A stretch of DNA of 64,000 bases from Prado023 sp963747335 (GCA_963747335.1 CAVVEV010000010.1:43879-107878), one strand, 5' to 3'; numbered from the stretch's first letter, positions 1 to 10,179 are shown. The notes: a model not told the origin generated them from the letters alone. Numbers and translations are program-made.

Positions 1-398
1 AGACCTTCAGCGTGCTGCCGCGCCTGCTTCGCGACAACGTGGTCTACGAGAACTGGGAGGGCAGCCACAACGTCCTGCGGGCCCAGGTCCTGCGCGACTG
101 CGCCCGACTGGGGGTGCACGAGGGGTTCTTCGACGCCCTGGCGCAGCGACTCGGTGAGGAGCACGCCGACGCGGTGGCGGCCGACCGGGCAGCGCTCGAC
201 GCGCTGCTGGAGGCGCCGGCCGCGGTCCGCGACCTGCAGTTCCGCCGTCTTGGGACGCGCATGGCCATCTGGACGATGCTGGCCGCTATGGCGCCCGTGC
301 CCGAGTTCGCTGCTGCGCGACTGCTCACCGAGCGGCACCTGCGGGAGCTGCCGATCGACGATGCCTACTTGGCGGCGGTGCAGGCCCTCCAGCGGTGA
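1..398 (+). CDS. Acyl-CoA dehydrogenase family protein, C-terminal part (5' end outside window)
   Basis: The frame is open from the window edge (codons in phase with base 3) and stops at 396-398, leaving about 131 residues. The segment NVVYENWEGSHNVL is the conserved late motif of AidB-type acyl-CoA dehydrogenases, where the WEG(S/T) stretch lies near the flavin and subunit interface. The rest is an alanine-rich helical tail typical of the family's C-terminal bundle. Members are FAD enzymes that form alpha-beta unsaturated acyl-CoA; AidB itself is linked to alkylation stress. The substrate cannot be read from this fragment. It converges on ftsY with a 116-bp gap. Confidence 0.8.
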   Translation, partial: TFSVLPRLLRDNVVYENWEGSHNVLRAQVLRDCARLGVHEGFFDALAQRLGEEHADAVAADRAALDALLEAPAAVRDLQFRRLGTRMAIWTMLAAMAPVPEFAAARLLTERHLRELPIDDAYLAAVQALQR

Positions 399-514
399 AT
401 TCCGCTCGACAGTGACCGTCAGGCCGGGCGTGACACGCGCAACCCTGCTGAGCCCTGACTCCGCACCGGAACCTCGTCACCAGGTCCGGATCGACGGGTA
501 CTGCCGCGAGGTTC

Positions 515-1651
515 TCAGGCGTCGAGCAGGGCGTTGACGAAGTCCTCGGGCACGAACGGGGCGAGGTCATCGGGGCCCTCGCCGAGGCCCACGAGCTTGA
601 CCGGGACACCCAGCTCGCGCTGGACCGCCACGACGATGCCGCCCTTGGCGGTCCCGTCGAGCTTGGTGAGCACGAGGCCCGTCACGTCCACGACCTCGCT
701 GAACACGCGGGCCTGGGTGAGGCCGTTCTGACCGGTGGTCGCGTCGAGCACGAGCAGCACCTCGTCGACCGGAGCCTGCTTCTCGATGACCCGCTTGACC
801 TTGCCCAGCTCGTCCATGAGCCCGACCTTGGTGTGCAGCCGGCCGGCGGTGTCGATCAGGACGGCGTCGGCCTCGGACTCCATGCCCACGCGCACGGCGT
901 CGAAGGCAACCGAGGCGGGGTCGCCCCCAGCCGGGCCGCGCACGACGGTCGCACCGACCCGATCGCCCCAGGACTGCAGCTGGTCGGCGGCAGCCGCGCG
1001 GAACGTGTCGGCGGCACCGAGCACCACGTGCTGGTCGTCAGCGATGAGGACGCGGGCGAGCTTGCCGGTCGTGGTCGTCTTGCCGGTCCCGTTGACGCCC
1101 ACCACGAGGATGATCGCCGGGTGGCCGCCGCTGCGTTGGGCGAGGGTGCGGTCCATGGTGGGGTCCACGAGGGCGAGGAGTTCCTCGCCGAGCATGGCGC
1201 GCACGCGACCCGGGTCGCCGGTGCCCTCGACGCGCACCCGGGTCCGCAGGCGCTCGACCAGCTCCGTGGTCGGGGCGACGCCGAGGTCGGCCTGCAGCAG
1301 CAGGGTCTCGACGTCCTCCCAGTCCTGCTCGGAGATCGAGTCGCTGGACAGCAGCGCGAGCAGGCCCTTGCCCAGGACGCTCTGGCTGCGTGCCAGCCGT
1401 GCGCGCAGCCGGACCAAGCGGCCAGCCGTCGGGGCCGGGACCTCGAGTCCGGGAGCCGTCGGGCCCGCGGGTGCCGGGATCGTGGGGGCCGGCGGGGCCA
1501 GGGTGCCACTGCCGGCGCCGAGGGTCGGGGCGGTCGGGCCACTCACCGAGGGGGGCGTACCCCGGCGGCTGCGGACGAGGGTCACCCCTGCGACCACGGC
1601 CAGCAGGAGCACGGCGAAGGAGATCAGGATGTAGGGAAGCGCGTCTTGCAC
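515..1651 (-). CDS. ftsY: Signal recognition particle receptor FtsY
   Basis: SRP-family GTPase that docks ribosome-SRP complexes at the membrane for co-translational insertion. The 378 residues begin with a hydrophobic segment (about 7-26), then a Pro/Ala-rich linker, the N domain (about 85-165) and the G domain. Visible GTPase motifs are GVNGTGKTTTTGK (about 185-197), DTFRAAA (about 216), DTAGRLHT (about 267) and TKLDGTAKGG (about 332). The start is GTG. FtsY next to Smc is a common actinobacterial order, although here a secreted-protein gene has come between them. A single N-terminal membrane anchor is usual in actinobacterial FtsY. Confidence 0.97.
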   Translation of the reverse strand: MQDALPYILISFAVLLLAVVAGVTLVRSRRGTPPSVSGPTAPTLGAGSGTLAPPAPTIPAPAGPTAPGLEVPAPTAGRLVRLRARLARSQSVLGKGLLALLSSDSISEQDWEDVETLLLQADLGVAPTTELVERLRTRVRVEGTGDPGRVRAMLGEELLALVDPTMDRTLAQRSGGHPAIILVVGVNGTGKTTTTGKLARVLIADDQHVVLGAADTFRAAAADQLQSWGDRVGATVVRGPAGGDPASVAFDAVRVGMESEADAVLIDTAGRLHTKVGLMDELGKVKRVIEKQAPVDEVLLVLDATTGQNGLTQARVFSEVVDVTGLVLTKLDGTAKGGIVVAVQRELGVPVKLVGLGEGPDDLAPFVPEDFVNALLDA

Positions 1652-1770
1652 GGAACAGGCCTATCGGTCGGGGATGACGGGTCCACGGGAACCGCGGACA
1701 CGTCCCCATTGTCCCAGAGCGCACGGGTGCCGGTGCCCACTCGCGCGAGCACCGGCATCTGCTCGGGGCG

Positions 1771-3480
1771 CTACTTGACGCGCCAGGTCCGCGTCCAGGT
1801 GGGCGACGGGCCGTAGACCGGGCCGGCGCTGGCCTTCGGGACGGCGACGATGCTGATGGTCACCCGCACGTTGCGGTACCCCTTGGTCCGCACCTTGACC
1901 TTGCCGGACTTGTAGACGGTGAACTTGCACAACGTGGAGGACGACCGCCATGTCCCATTGGTGCACGACCGGGTCACGACCAGTCTGGCGTTGCTCGACT
2001 TCTTCACCGAGGTCACCAGCGTCCGGGTCCCCCACCGGGCTGGCCGGTAGGACGCCTTCTTCGCCTTCACCTTGAGGCGGGAGGCGATCACCGGCGTCAC
2101 CGCGGACGACGGATCCGAGACGCTGGACAGACCCGCAGTGTTCGTCGCTCTCACCGTGAAGGTGTAGGCCGTTCCGTTGGTGAGCCCGCCGATCGTGCAC
2201 CTCGTCGCCGTCGTCGCGCACGCCGGGCCAGCCGGGGTCGGGGTCACCTGATACGAGGCGATCGGTACGCCACCGGAGTCAGCGGGCGCGGTCCACGACA
2301 CAGTGACCTGTGCGTTGCCCGGCACCCCGGTCACGCCCGAGGCCTTGCCCGGGGCCACCGCCTGGTACGCGAAGGCATTGGCGATCCCCGCCACCTTGCT
2401 GCCCCACACCACGACGACATCCACCGTGCCCACCGCATGCGCGGGGGCGACAGCGGTGACCTGGGTCGGCGACACGGCGACGACATTCGTTGCCGGCACA
2501 CCGCCGAAGCTCACGCCCGTCACGGCGCCCAGGTTCGCACCGGTGATGCTCACGGCCGTTCCGCCTGTCACGGGGCCGGCAGGGGGCGCCACAGTGGACA
2601 CCGCCATGTCCGCGGGAGCGGAGACGAACACCTGATCAGCACCGACGGAGGTGCGGTAGACGGCCCCCGAGACCGGGCTGATGGCCACGTCCTGCGTGTC
2701 CCAGCCCGTGCTCATGTTCAGCATCGAGTTGGGCTCGCTCGCTCCCGGCTCGAAGACCATCACCAGGTCGTCGGAACCGTCAACGGCGTAGACCCTGCCG
2801 CTGGCTGGATGCACGGCGATGCCGATGGGATCCAGCGGGTTCCCCGCTGGCCCCATCAGGTCCCGACCTGCGATGGGGGTGGCCGAACCATCCGAGTAGA
2901 CCTGCACCCGATCGGTAGCGAGGCTGCCCACGTAGATCTCCCCAGTTTTCGGATGGACCCCGAGCCCCGCAGGGAGTGTCCCCGCAGCGAAGGAACGGCT
3001 GGCCACTGTGGAGTTCGCCGGGAAGACGTACACGCGGTTGTTGGCCAACGAGGAGACGTACACCTCACCATCGAGGTCGACTTCGACGTCGTAGGCCCCA
3101 GCAATCGTCCTGGTCAGGGAGGGATCGGGGACCTTCTGATCCGCCCGGTAGGTGTAGACCATCCCCGAGCCTGCCGAGACCACGAGGATGTCGCCAGTCG
3201 TCCGGTTGACGGCGATGCCGTAGGGGACGTCCACGCCGGTGAGGGTTCGTGACGCGTCAGGCGTTGTTGCGGTGCCGGGGAACACGGCCACAGAGGCCGC
3301 AGAGCCCCCTCCGACGCTCGTGACCAGCACGTCCCCCGAGGCGGTGAACGCGACGCTGTGCGGATCTGTCACGCCCGTCAGGTCTGCCGACGCGGCACTG
3401 ATGGGACTGGCCCCACTGGCGACCAGCGCTACGACTGACAGCACGGCAATGCCCACGCGACTCGCTCGATGTGCTCTCAT
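1771..3480 (-). CDS. Secreted NHL/SMP-30-like beta-propeller protein with IPT/TIG and fibronectin III domains
   Basis: The 569-residue protein has a signal peptide (basic start, hydrophobic core, cleavage near ISAASA, about residue 30). A six-bladed-type propeller follows (about 33-290), with repeated blade phrases such as GIAVNRTTGDILVV, GLGVHPKTGEIYVG and GIAVHPASGRVYAV. Next come an IPT/TIG domain (about 295-370), a fibronectin type III domain (about 376-460) and a basic Ser/Lys/Arg-rich C-terminus (about 465-569) ending in aromatic and basic residues. No catalytic motif is seen, so extracellular binding or adhesion is an inference. A GGAGGT lies directly against the ATG, closer than usual, so the exact start or a leaderless mode is uncertain. 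It interrupts the ftsY-smc neighbourhood and is probably accessory. Confidence 0.75.
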   Translation of the reverse strand: MRAHRASRVGIAVLSVVALVASGASPISAASADLTGVTDPHSVAFTASGDVLVTSVGGGSAASVAVFPGTATTPDASRTLTGVDVPYGIAVNRTTGDILVVSAGSGMVYTYRADQKVPDPSLTRTIAGAYDVEVDLDGEVYVSSLANNRVYVFPANSTVASRSFAAGTLPAGLGVHPKTGEIYVGSLATDRVQVYSDGSATPIAGRDLMGPAGNPLDPIGIAVHPASGRVYAVDGSDDLVMVFEPGASEPNSMLNMSTGWDTQDVAISPVSGAVYRTSVGADQVFVSAPADMAVSTVAPPAGPVTGGTAVSITGANLGAVTGVSFGGVPATNVVAVSPTQVTAVAPAHAVGTVDVVVVWGSKVAGIANAFAYQAVAPGKASGVTGVPGNAQVTVSWTAPADSGGVPIASYQVTPTPAGPACATTATRCTIGGLTNGTAYTFTVRATNTAGLSSVSDPSSAVTPVIASRLKVKAKKASYRPARWGTRTLVTSVKKSSNARLVVTRSCTNGTWRSSSTLCKFTVYKSGKVKVRTKGYRNVRVTISIVAVPKASAGPVYGPSPTWTRTWRVK

Positions 3481-3588
3481 ACCTCCAAGTTACTCGCGAG
3501 TAACCCCCGCGGGCAGGGCCATCCGACCCGTTGACCCCACTCACGAGATGCCAGCGGGGCGGGCCTTCCCGGAGTTGACGCCCTTGCT

Positions 3589-6500
3589 TCAGCCCGCCTG
3601 GCGCTCCCGCAGGCGCTGGCTGATGACGTGCGTGACTCCGTCGCCGCGCATGCTCACGCCGTACAGGGCGTCGGCGATCTCCATGGTGCGCTTCTGGTGG
3701 GTGATGACGATGAGCTGGCTGTTCTCGCGCAGCTCCTCGAGGACGTCCAGGAGACGGCCGAGGTTGACGTCGTCGAGGGCGGCCTCGACCTCGTCGAGGA
3801 CGTAGAACGGGCTCGGACGGGCCTGGAACAGCGAGACGAGGAACGCCACGGCTGTCAGCGAGCGCTCGCCACCGGAGAGCAGCGACAGCCGCTTGATCTT
3901 CTTGCCCGGTGGGCGGGCCTCGACCTCGATGCCGGTCGTGAGCATGTTCTCCGGATCGGTGAGGACCAGGCGGCCCGCGCCCCCGGGGAACAGCCGGGCG
4001 AACACCTGCTCGAACTGGACGGCCACGTCGGCGTAGGCGGCGGTGAAGACCTCCTCGACCCGGGCGTCCACGTCGTGGATCAGGTCGAGCAGGTCCTTGC
4101 GCGAGCGCTTCAGGTCGTCGAGCTGCTCGGTGAGGAAGCGGTGACGCTCCTCGAGTGCGGCGAACTCCTCGAGGGCCAGCGGGTTGACCCTGCCCAGCAG
4201 GGCCATGGCCTTCTCGGCGGTCTTGAGCCGGCGCTCCTGCTCGGCGCGGACGTACGGGTACGGGGCCGGCTCAGGGGCGTTGGGGTCCACGTCGTCACCG
4301 GGCGCGCGCAGTGACGGCGCAACCAGCTGGTCGGGGCCGTACTCGGCCAGGAGCGACTCGGTCTCGAGCCCGAACTCGCTCATCGCCCGGTTGGCCAGGT
4401 TCTCGATCCGCAGGCGCTGCTCGGCGCGGGCCACCTCGTCGCGGTGCACCGACGAGGTCAGCTCCTCGAGGTCGGCAGACAGGCTGCGGATCTGGGCGCG
4501 CAGGCCGGAGAGCTCGGCGTCGGCCGCCGCCCGCGCCTGTTCGGCGGACGCGCGAGCATCGGCTGCATCGACCACGGACGAATCGAGTCGGGTCAGCACC
4601 GCTGCCCCACCCTCGGCCACCGCCTGGGCGACGGCCGCCGCCCTGGCGCGGCGCTCCCGGCGCTCCACGGCCCGACGCCGCGAGGCGCGCTCGCTGGCCG
4701 CGGCCCGCTCCAGCTGTTCGGCGCGTCCGGCGATGGCCCGCGCACGCTCCTCGCTGGTGCGCACGGCCAGCCGCGCGTCCACCTCGGCGCGCCGCGCCGC
4801 CTCAGCGGCGAGCGCCGCCTCGTCGCGTGCGTCCGGTGAGGGATCGGCGTCGTCCACGGGGTCGGCATCGGCCCGGTCCATCCGGGCGGCCAGGTCGGCC
4901 AGGGTGGCCCTGTCGTCGGCGAGGGCCTGCTCCGAGGCCGCCAGCATCCGGTCGATCCGCTCGGCCTCGGCCAGCGCCGCCCGTGACTGCTGGCCCAGGT
5001 TGCCCAACTGCTCGGCAACCGCGGCCATCCTGGCGTCGGACTCGTGCAAGCGGTCCAGGGCCTCGTCGCTGGCCCGTGCCGCGGACTCCCGCTCAGTGCG
5101 CAGCGCCGCCAGTTCGAACCGGAGCCGCTCGGCGTCGTGCACGGCTGTCGCGAGCTCGGTGCGTGCCTGCTCCAAGGACGCGGTGACCTCGATCCGACTG
5201 GGTGCCGCCTGTGACCCACCGATGACCAGGCCGCGGCCGACGAGGTCCCCGGTCCGGGTGACCACGAGAACCCCCGGGGCTGACGTGGCGACGTCCAGGG
5301 CTGCGGTCAGGCCGCCGTCCACGACGGCGACCCGGTCGAGCAGGGAGGCAAGGGCAGGCGCGCCGGGACCATTGCTGGTCACGCACTCGATCGCGTACCG
5401 GGCACCGGCCGGCAGCGCGGGCCATGCGGTGCGATCTGCCGCGCCCAGCTCTGGGACGAGCACCGCGGCGCGCCCACGGTCGTCGGCAGCCAGCCACTCG
5501 AGCGCGGCGAGCGCCGACTCGGCGCCCTCTGCCAGTGCCGCGTCCACCGCTGCCCCCAGTGCCGCACCGATCGCGACCTCGTAGCCCGGCTCGACGTGCA
5601 GGGTCGGGGCGAGGGTCCCGGACACGCCCGGCCACCGCTCCCCCGGCCAACTCACCGGAGGCATCCGCGACGGCGACCATCGGTGCGAGGGCCTCCACGC
5701 GGGCAGCCAGCCCGGCTCTGGTCCGCTCCACCTGCGACTCGCGGGCAGCCAGGTCGGCGATCTGGTCATCGATGGCGGTGAGCGCGGACTGCGCCGACTC
5801 GAAGCCCGAGTCGAGGTCCACCTCTCCCTCGTCAAGACCGGCGATCGACGCCTCGAGGGTGCGGAACTCATGATCGGCCTTCGTGGCGCGTTCGCGTGCC
5901 GCCTGCGCCTGGCCGCGGAGCCGCTCGATCTCGCTGGCCCGGGCCTCGGCGCGGGAGCGTGCGGCGTTGACCTGCCCCTGCAGCCGGACCACGCCCTCGC
6001 GCCGGTCGGAGGCTGCGCGGACCGCAGCTCGCAGCTCCTGTTCGGCGGTGGCCAGAGCCGCCTCGGCCGCGGTACGGACGGAGACCGCCATGCTCAGGGC
6101 GGCCCGCTGCTCCTCCACCGCGCGGTTCAGGTCGGCCTCCTGGCCACGCATGGCCCGCGCCTCGTCCTCCATGTCCTCCGGCGCCCGGCCGCGCCGCTCC
6201 TCCTCGGGCTCGGGCGCGAGGCTGCGGACCCGCTCGGAGGCCATGCCGACGGTGCCGGCCAGTCGCTCCCGCAGGCCCGACAGCGCGAACCACGTCTCCT
6301 GCGCGGCGGTCAGTGCCGGGGCGTCGGCCAGCGCGGCCGCCTCGCGCACGGCCTCGGCCGACTGCGCGTTGGCCAGCTCGGCCTCGACCAGCGCCCGGCG
6401 CTCGCGGACCGCCGACTCGTCGGCGACCTCCTGCTCGTACTGCGTCGTCAGGGTCTGCAGGTCGTCGGCGAGCAGGCGCAGTGCGGCATCGCGGACGTCG

Positions 6501-7159
6501 GTCTGGATCACACTCGCCCGCCGCGCGACCTCCGCCTGCTTGCCCAAGGGCGTGAGCTGACGGCGCAGCTCGGTGGTGAGGTCCTGGACCCGGGTGAGGT
6601 TGGCGTGCATCGCGTCGAGCTTGCGGACCGCGCGCTCCTTGCGCTTGCGGTGCTTGAGGACGCCCGCAGCCTCCTCGATGAACCCGCGACGCTCCTCGGG
6701 GGTGGCGTGCAGGATCTGGTCGAGCTGGCCCTGGCCGACGATCACGTGCATCTCGCGGCCGATGCCGGAGTCGCTCAGCAGCTCCTGGATGTCCAGCAGT
6801 CGGCAGGCGGTGCCGTTGATCGAGTACTCCGAGCCCCCGGAGCGGAACATCACGCGCGAGATCGTGACCTCGGAGTAGTCGATCGGCAGGGCGCCGTCTG
6901 AGTTGTCGATCGTCAGCGACACCTCGGCGCGGCCCAAGGGAGCCCGGCCGGAGGTCCCGGCGAAGATGACGTCCTCCATCTTCCCGCCGCGCAGGCTCTT
7001 GGCGCCCTGCTCGCCCATCACCCAGGCCAGGGCGTCGACGACATTCGACTTGCCGGAACCGTTGGGCCCCACCACGCACGTCACGCCCGGCTCGAAGGCC
7101 AGGGTCGTCGACGACGCGAAGGACTTGAAGCCCTTGACGTTCAGGCTCTTGAGATGCAC
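3589..7159 (-). CDS. smc: Chromosome segregation protein SMC (single-base frameshift in the hinge region)
   Basis: SMC ATPase that organises and segregates chromosomes with ScpA/ScpB. The N-terminal part (from the GTG at 7159) has Walker A GPNGSGKSNVVDA (about 32-44), followed by the long Ala/Glu/Arg coiled coil. The C-terminal part has the hinge (LHVEPGYEVAIGAALGAAVD), the second coiled coil, the signature LSGGERSLTA and Walker B FYVLDEVEAALDD. The two halves lie in different frames and switch between about 5626 and 5646, around a GGG/GGGGG stretch. Total length is 3571 bases, one more than a multiple of three. Removing one G gives a continuous protein of about 1189 residues, the normal Smc size, which suggests an extra base in the sequence. 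Conserved neighbours are acyP, mutM and rnc. Confidence 0.93.
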
Positions 7160-7209
7160 GGAGCGAAACCTACGCGATCACCCGCCGGACTCCCGGCAAC
7201 GGCCTCGAG

Positions 7210-7401
7210 TCAGACGAGGGCAGTGTCCTGGGAGGTCAGCAGCTCGAGGTCCAGGTCGTGGTCGGCGAAGCGCACGTCGGCGGCGCGACGCAACTCGGCG
7301 AGTTCGGACTCGAGGGCGCGGACCCGCGCCCGCAGGGTCGCCAACTCGGCGGCCGTCCGAGGATCGGGACCACCCAGGACGCCGTAGATCGCCTTGCCCA
7401 T
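7210..7401 (-). CDS. Small coiled-coil protein, conserved in actinobacteria
   Basis: A 63-residue protein starting MGKAIYGVLGGPDP, followed by a helix rich in Leu, Arg, Glu and Ala (about 17-42) with heptad-like spacing, then an acidic end. From memory, similar small proteins with an opening of the form (M..A..G..GGPDPR) followed by a coiled coil occur in many actinomycetes, but the function is unknown to me. AGGAG lies at proper spacing before the ATG. It sits in the 366-bp gap between acyP and smc on the same strand, so co-transcription with smc is likely. Confidence 0.6.
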   Translation of the reverse strand: MGKAIYGVLGGPDPRTAAELATLRARVRALESELAELRRAADVRFADHDLDLELLTSQDTALV

Positions 7402-7525
7402 CGCAACTCCTGCCCATCGGTGGCCCGATCCGGACCGCCTTCAAGGGTGGCAGGCGCGGCGGCCCGGGTCAAGCGCTGCGATATGTCGAACCGATATGTC
7501 GGGCGCCGAGCGATCCGGGGCGGCC

Positions 7526-7834
7526 CTACCGGCAGGTGAACGAGCGGAAGCCGCCCTGAGCCGGGCCCCATCGGGCGTCGACGAACTCCACCCGGCCCGG
7601 GCGGCGGACGATCCGCGGACCGGTGCCGGTCAACCAGTCCAGGACCTTCTGGCACTCAACCCTGGGACCCTCAGCGACCACCAGGACGTCCCCGTTGGGC
7701 AGGTTCTCGGCCACGCCGACGAGCTTCAAGGACTGGGCCAGCGCCATCGTCGACCAGCGGAAGCCGACGCCCTGGACGTAGCCCTGGACGGTGGCGGTCA
7801 ACCGGACCGGGGACTCGGGTGCTGGCTCCTCCAC
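7526..7834 (-). CDS. acyP: Acylphosphatase
   Basis: Small cytosolic hydrolase of carboxyl-phosphate bonds (acyl phosphates). The 102 residues contain the family signature VQGYVQGVGFRWSTM (the Arg of GVGFR binds phosphate), and a catalytic Asn lies in the VAENLPNGDV segment, close to the usual GWVRN.xDGxV motif. Length matches the family (about 90-100) plus a short N-terminal extension. The start is GTG. The gene ends four bases from mutM and sits in the smc-mutM-rnc block, where acyP is common in actinobacteria. Confidence 0.93.
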   Translation of the reverse strand: MEEPAPESPVRLTATVQGYVQGVGFRWSTMALAQSLKLVGVAENLPNGDVLVVAEGPRVECQKVLDWLTGTGPRIVRRPGRVEFVDARWGPAQGGFRSFTCR

Positions 7835-7838
7835 GCCC

Positions 7839-8747
7839 CTAGTGTGGCAAGCGCGGCGGGCGCTGACACGCCGGGCAGAAGTGGCTGGAGCGGTTCATGA
7901 AGCGCTCGCGGACGATCGGCGTCCCGCACCGGGCACACGGCAGCCCTGCGCGGCCGTAGACCGCCAGCCCACGGCCGTAGTAGCCGCTCTCGCCGTTGAC
8001 GTTCACGTAGAGGCTGTCGAAGGAGGTGCCGCCCTCGGCCAGCGACGCGGCCATCACGGCCGTGGCCGCGTCCAGGACGCCGACCAGAGTGGGGACGCTG
8101 AGCTTGTCGGCTCGGCGTCGTGCGTGCACGCCGGCCGTCCAGAGCGCCTCGTCGGCGTAGATGTTGCCGATCCCGGACACGAGGGTCTGGCTCAGCAGCA
8201 GCCGCTTGACCTCCACGCGGTGGGTCCGCATGGCGCGGGCCACTGCCCGGACATCGAAGGCGGGGTCGGTCGGATCCGGGGCGATGTCGCGCACGAGGTC
8301 CGGCACCAGCACGCCCCGGGGGTCCGGCACGACCGGGCACGCAGCGAGCCATCCGAACGTCCGCTGGTCGAGGAACCACAGGTGGCTCTCCCCGAGGTCG
8401 AAGCGCGCCCGCGCGTGCCGGTACGGGGCCACGCCGAGGTCGCAGTCCTCGGCGCCGATGTCCACCGCCCCAGCCCCGGATGCGGAGTCGACCCGGAACT
8501 GCCCGCTCATGCCCAGGTGGGCGGCGAGAACCAGGTCGGGGTCATCGGTGACCAGCCAGAGGAACTTGCCGCGCCGGCCGGTTCCGGCGAGCGTGCGCCC
8601 GGTCAGGACCGACTCGAAGTGGCCCGGTCCCTGCACCTGCCGGCGCACCGTGCGGGGATGGCGCACCTCCACGCCGTGGATCTGCTGGTCGAGCACATGG
8701 GCGGCGAGCCCCCGGCGGACGACCTCCACCTCAGGCAGTTCGGGCAT
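7839..8747 (-). CDS. mutM: Formamidopyrimidine-DNA glycosylase (Fpg/MutM)
   Basis: Bifunctional DNA glycosylase/AP lyase that removes 8-oxoguanine and formamidopyrimidines. The N-terminus MPELPEVEVVRRG carries catalytic Pro2 and Glu3. The conserved lysine is in RRGKFLWL (about 60). The helix-two-turn-helix contains SGIGNIYADEALW, and the C-terminal zinc finger has two CxxC pairs (CARC and CPAC) around FMNRSSHF, whose Arg contacts DNA. Length of 302 is slightly above the usual 270-290. The ATG overlaps the rnc stop by one base (TGATG), indicating translational coupling. Confidence 0.97.
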   Translation of the reverse strand: MPELPEVEVVRRGLAAHVLDQQIHGVEVRHPRTVRRQVQGPGHFESVLTGRTLAGTGRRGKFLWLVTDDPDLVLAAHLGMSGQFRVDSASGAGAVDIGAEDCDLGVAPYRHARARFDLGESHLWFLDQRTFGWLAACPVVPDPRGVLVPDLVRDIAPDPTDPAFDVRAVARAMRTHRVEVKRLLLSQTLVSGIGNIYADEALWTAGVHARRRADKLSVPTLVGVLDAATAVMAASLAEGGTSFDSLYVNVNGESGYYGRGLAVYGRAGLPCARCGTPIVRERFMNRSSHFCPACQRPPRLPH

Positions 8748-9463
8748 CAGGGCGTGGCGTGGTCAGGGTTCGCTGCGAGCAGGGCCTCGTAGGCGGCGGC
8801 CGCGGCCATCTGCTCGGCCACCTTCTTGGAGGGCCCGATCCCCTCCCCGGTCACGGCGTCGCCGACCCGGACGAGGGCGCTGAAGTGCTTGGCGTGATCC
8901 GGTCCGGTGGCGCTCACCTCGTAGCAGGGCACGCCTGTGCCGGTCCGTGCTCCGAGCTCCTGCAGTGAGGTCTTCCAGTCCAGACCCGCACCCATGGCGG
9001 CCGCCATCGTCATCCGGTCGTCGAGGAGCCGGAGCACGAGCTCACCGGCCGCCTCGAGACCCAGCTCCAGGTAGACGGCCCCGAGGATCGCCTCCATCGC
9101 GTCGGCCAGGATCGAGCCCTTGTCACGCCCGCCGGTGGTCTGCTCCCCACGCCCGAGGAGCATGAACTCCCCCACGCCGAGCTCGCGACCGACCTCAGCG
9201 AGCGTGCGTGCGTTGACCACGGCCGAGCGGTACTTGGCCAGCTGGCTCTCCGCGACGTCGGGATGGGCGCGGAACAACCTGTCGGTGACGACGATGCCCA
9301 GCACGGCGTCGCCGAGGAACTCGAGGCGCTCGTTGTGCGGCACGCCACCGTTCTCGTAGGAGTACGACCGATGGGTCAGGGCATGGCGAAGCGCCTCGTG
9401 GTCGATGGTGACCCCGAGGCGCTCGGCGAGGACGTCCAGGTCGTCGCGTGCGGGCAGCCCCAC
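8747..9463 (-). CDS. rnc: Ribonuclease III
   Basis: Double-strand-specific endoribonuclease for rRNA and mRNA processing. The RNase III signature NERLEFLGDAVLG is near residues 42-54, and the second acidic cluster DAMEAILGAVYLE is near 112-124. A double-stranded RNA-binding domain covers about 158-230, ending with KKVAEQMAAAAAYEALL. The 238-residue length is typical. Start is GTG, five bases from the end of rpmF. The order DUF177-rpmF-rnc-mutM is widespread in actinobacteria. Confidence 0.97.
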   Translation of the reverse strand: MGLPARDDLDVLAERLGVTIDHEALRHALTHRSYSYENGGVPHNERLEFLGDAVLGIVVTDRLFRAHPDVAESQLAKYRSAVVNARTLAEVGRELGVGEFMLLGRGEQTTGGRDKGSILADAMEAILGAVYLELGLEAAGELVLRLLDDRMTMAAAMGAGLDWKTSLQELGARTGTGVPCYEVSATGPDHAKHFSALVRVGDAVTGEGIGPSKKVAEQMAAAAAYEALLAANPDHATP

Positions 9464-9467
9464 GCGA

Positions 9468-9641
9468 TCAGACGTCGAGAACTTGCCGCTTGGCGTAGGT
9501 GCCGCACGTGGGGCAGGCGGTGTGCGGCAGCTTCTGCGCGCGGCAGCGGTCGCAGGTCACGAGGGTGATCGGGGCCGCCTTCCACTGCGAACGGCGGGCG
9601 CGCGTGTTGGAGCGGGACATCTTCCGCTTCGGAACAGCCAC
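9468..9641 (-). CDS. rpmF: 50S ribosomal protein L32
   Basis: A 57-residue protein starting at GTG with AVPKRKMSRSNTRARRS, the canonical L32 N-terminus. It carries a four-cysteine zinc site (CDRC and CPTC, about 30-46). Only one base separates it from the upstream DUF177 stop, so the two are almost certainly co-transcribed and translationally coupled, as in most bacteria. I chose this start over upstream in-frame codons because it matches the family and the spacing. Confidence 0.96.
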   Translation of the reverse strand: MAVPKRKMSRSNTRARRSQWKAAPITLVTCDRCRAQKLPHTACPTCGTYAKRQVLDV

Positions 9642-9642
9642 G

Positions 9643-10179
9643 TCAGTCTTCCTTCTCAGTCGTTTCCAGTCCGGCGAGGCTGGCCCACCGGGGGTCGATC
9701 CGGTCATGCGAGTGCGTGGGATCCTCGGCCAACCGCGCACCGCACTCCACACACAGCCCGGGGCAGTCGGCCCGACACAGCGGGGCCAGCGGGAGGGCCA
9801 GCACCACAGCGTCGCGCACGACCGGGTCGAGGTCGAGGAAGTCCCCGTCCAGGACGGGCAGCTCCTCCTCCTGCGGCCCCGGCTCGTGGAGGTAGAGCTC
9901 GGTCAGCGGCACGGTCTGGTCCCATTCGACTGGGTCCAGGCACCGAGCACACTCACTGCTCACGGTGACCGACGCGGTCCCCGAGACGAGCACACCCTCC
10001 ACCACCGCCTCGAAGCGCAGGACCAGCCCCATGTCGGAGCCGTGCTGCACCACGGCCACGCCACCGCCGAGATCAGCGGGTGCGGGGACCGTTCGGTCCA
10101 CCTCCATCATCGACCCCGCACGTCGACCCAGGTCCCGGATATCGAAGACCAGGGGGTCGCGCGGATCGAGGGTGGACAT
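9643..10179 (-). CDS. DUF177/YceD family protein
   Basis: A 178-residue protein of the family found before rpmF and linked to 23S rRNA or L32 accumulation (YceD). It shows a central ECARCLDPVEW segment and a C-terminal cysteine cluster LCRADCPGLCVECG that matches the family's conserved metal-binding-like motif, then DPRWASLAGL. The ATG at 10179 has GGAAGG six bases upstream, so I prefer it to an in-frame start 16 codons earlier. Confidence 0.9.
   Translation of the reverse strand: MSTLDPRDPLVFDIRDLGRRAGSMMEVDRTVPAPADLGGGVAVVQHGSDMGLVLRFEAVVEGVLVSGTASVTVSSECARCLDPVEWDQTVPLTELYLHEPGPQEEELPVLDGDFLDLDPVVRDAVVLALPLAPLCRADCPGLCVECGARLAEDPTHSHDRIDPRWASLAGLETTEKED

Noticed and set aside
5626..5646. 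Programmed ribosomal frameshift in smc
   Set aside because: No slippery heptamer or clear downstream structure; a one-base surplus in a G-rich stretch is better explained by a sequence error.
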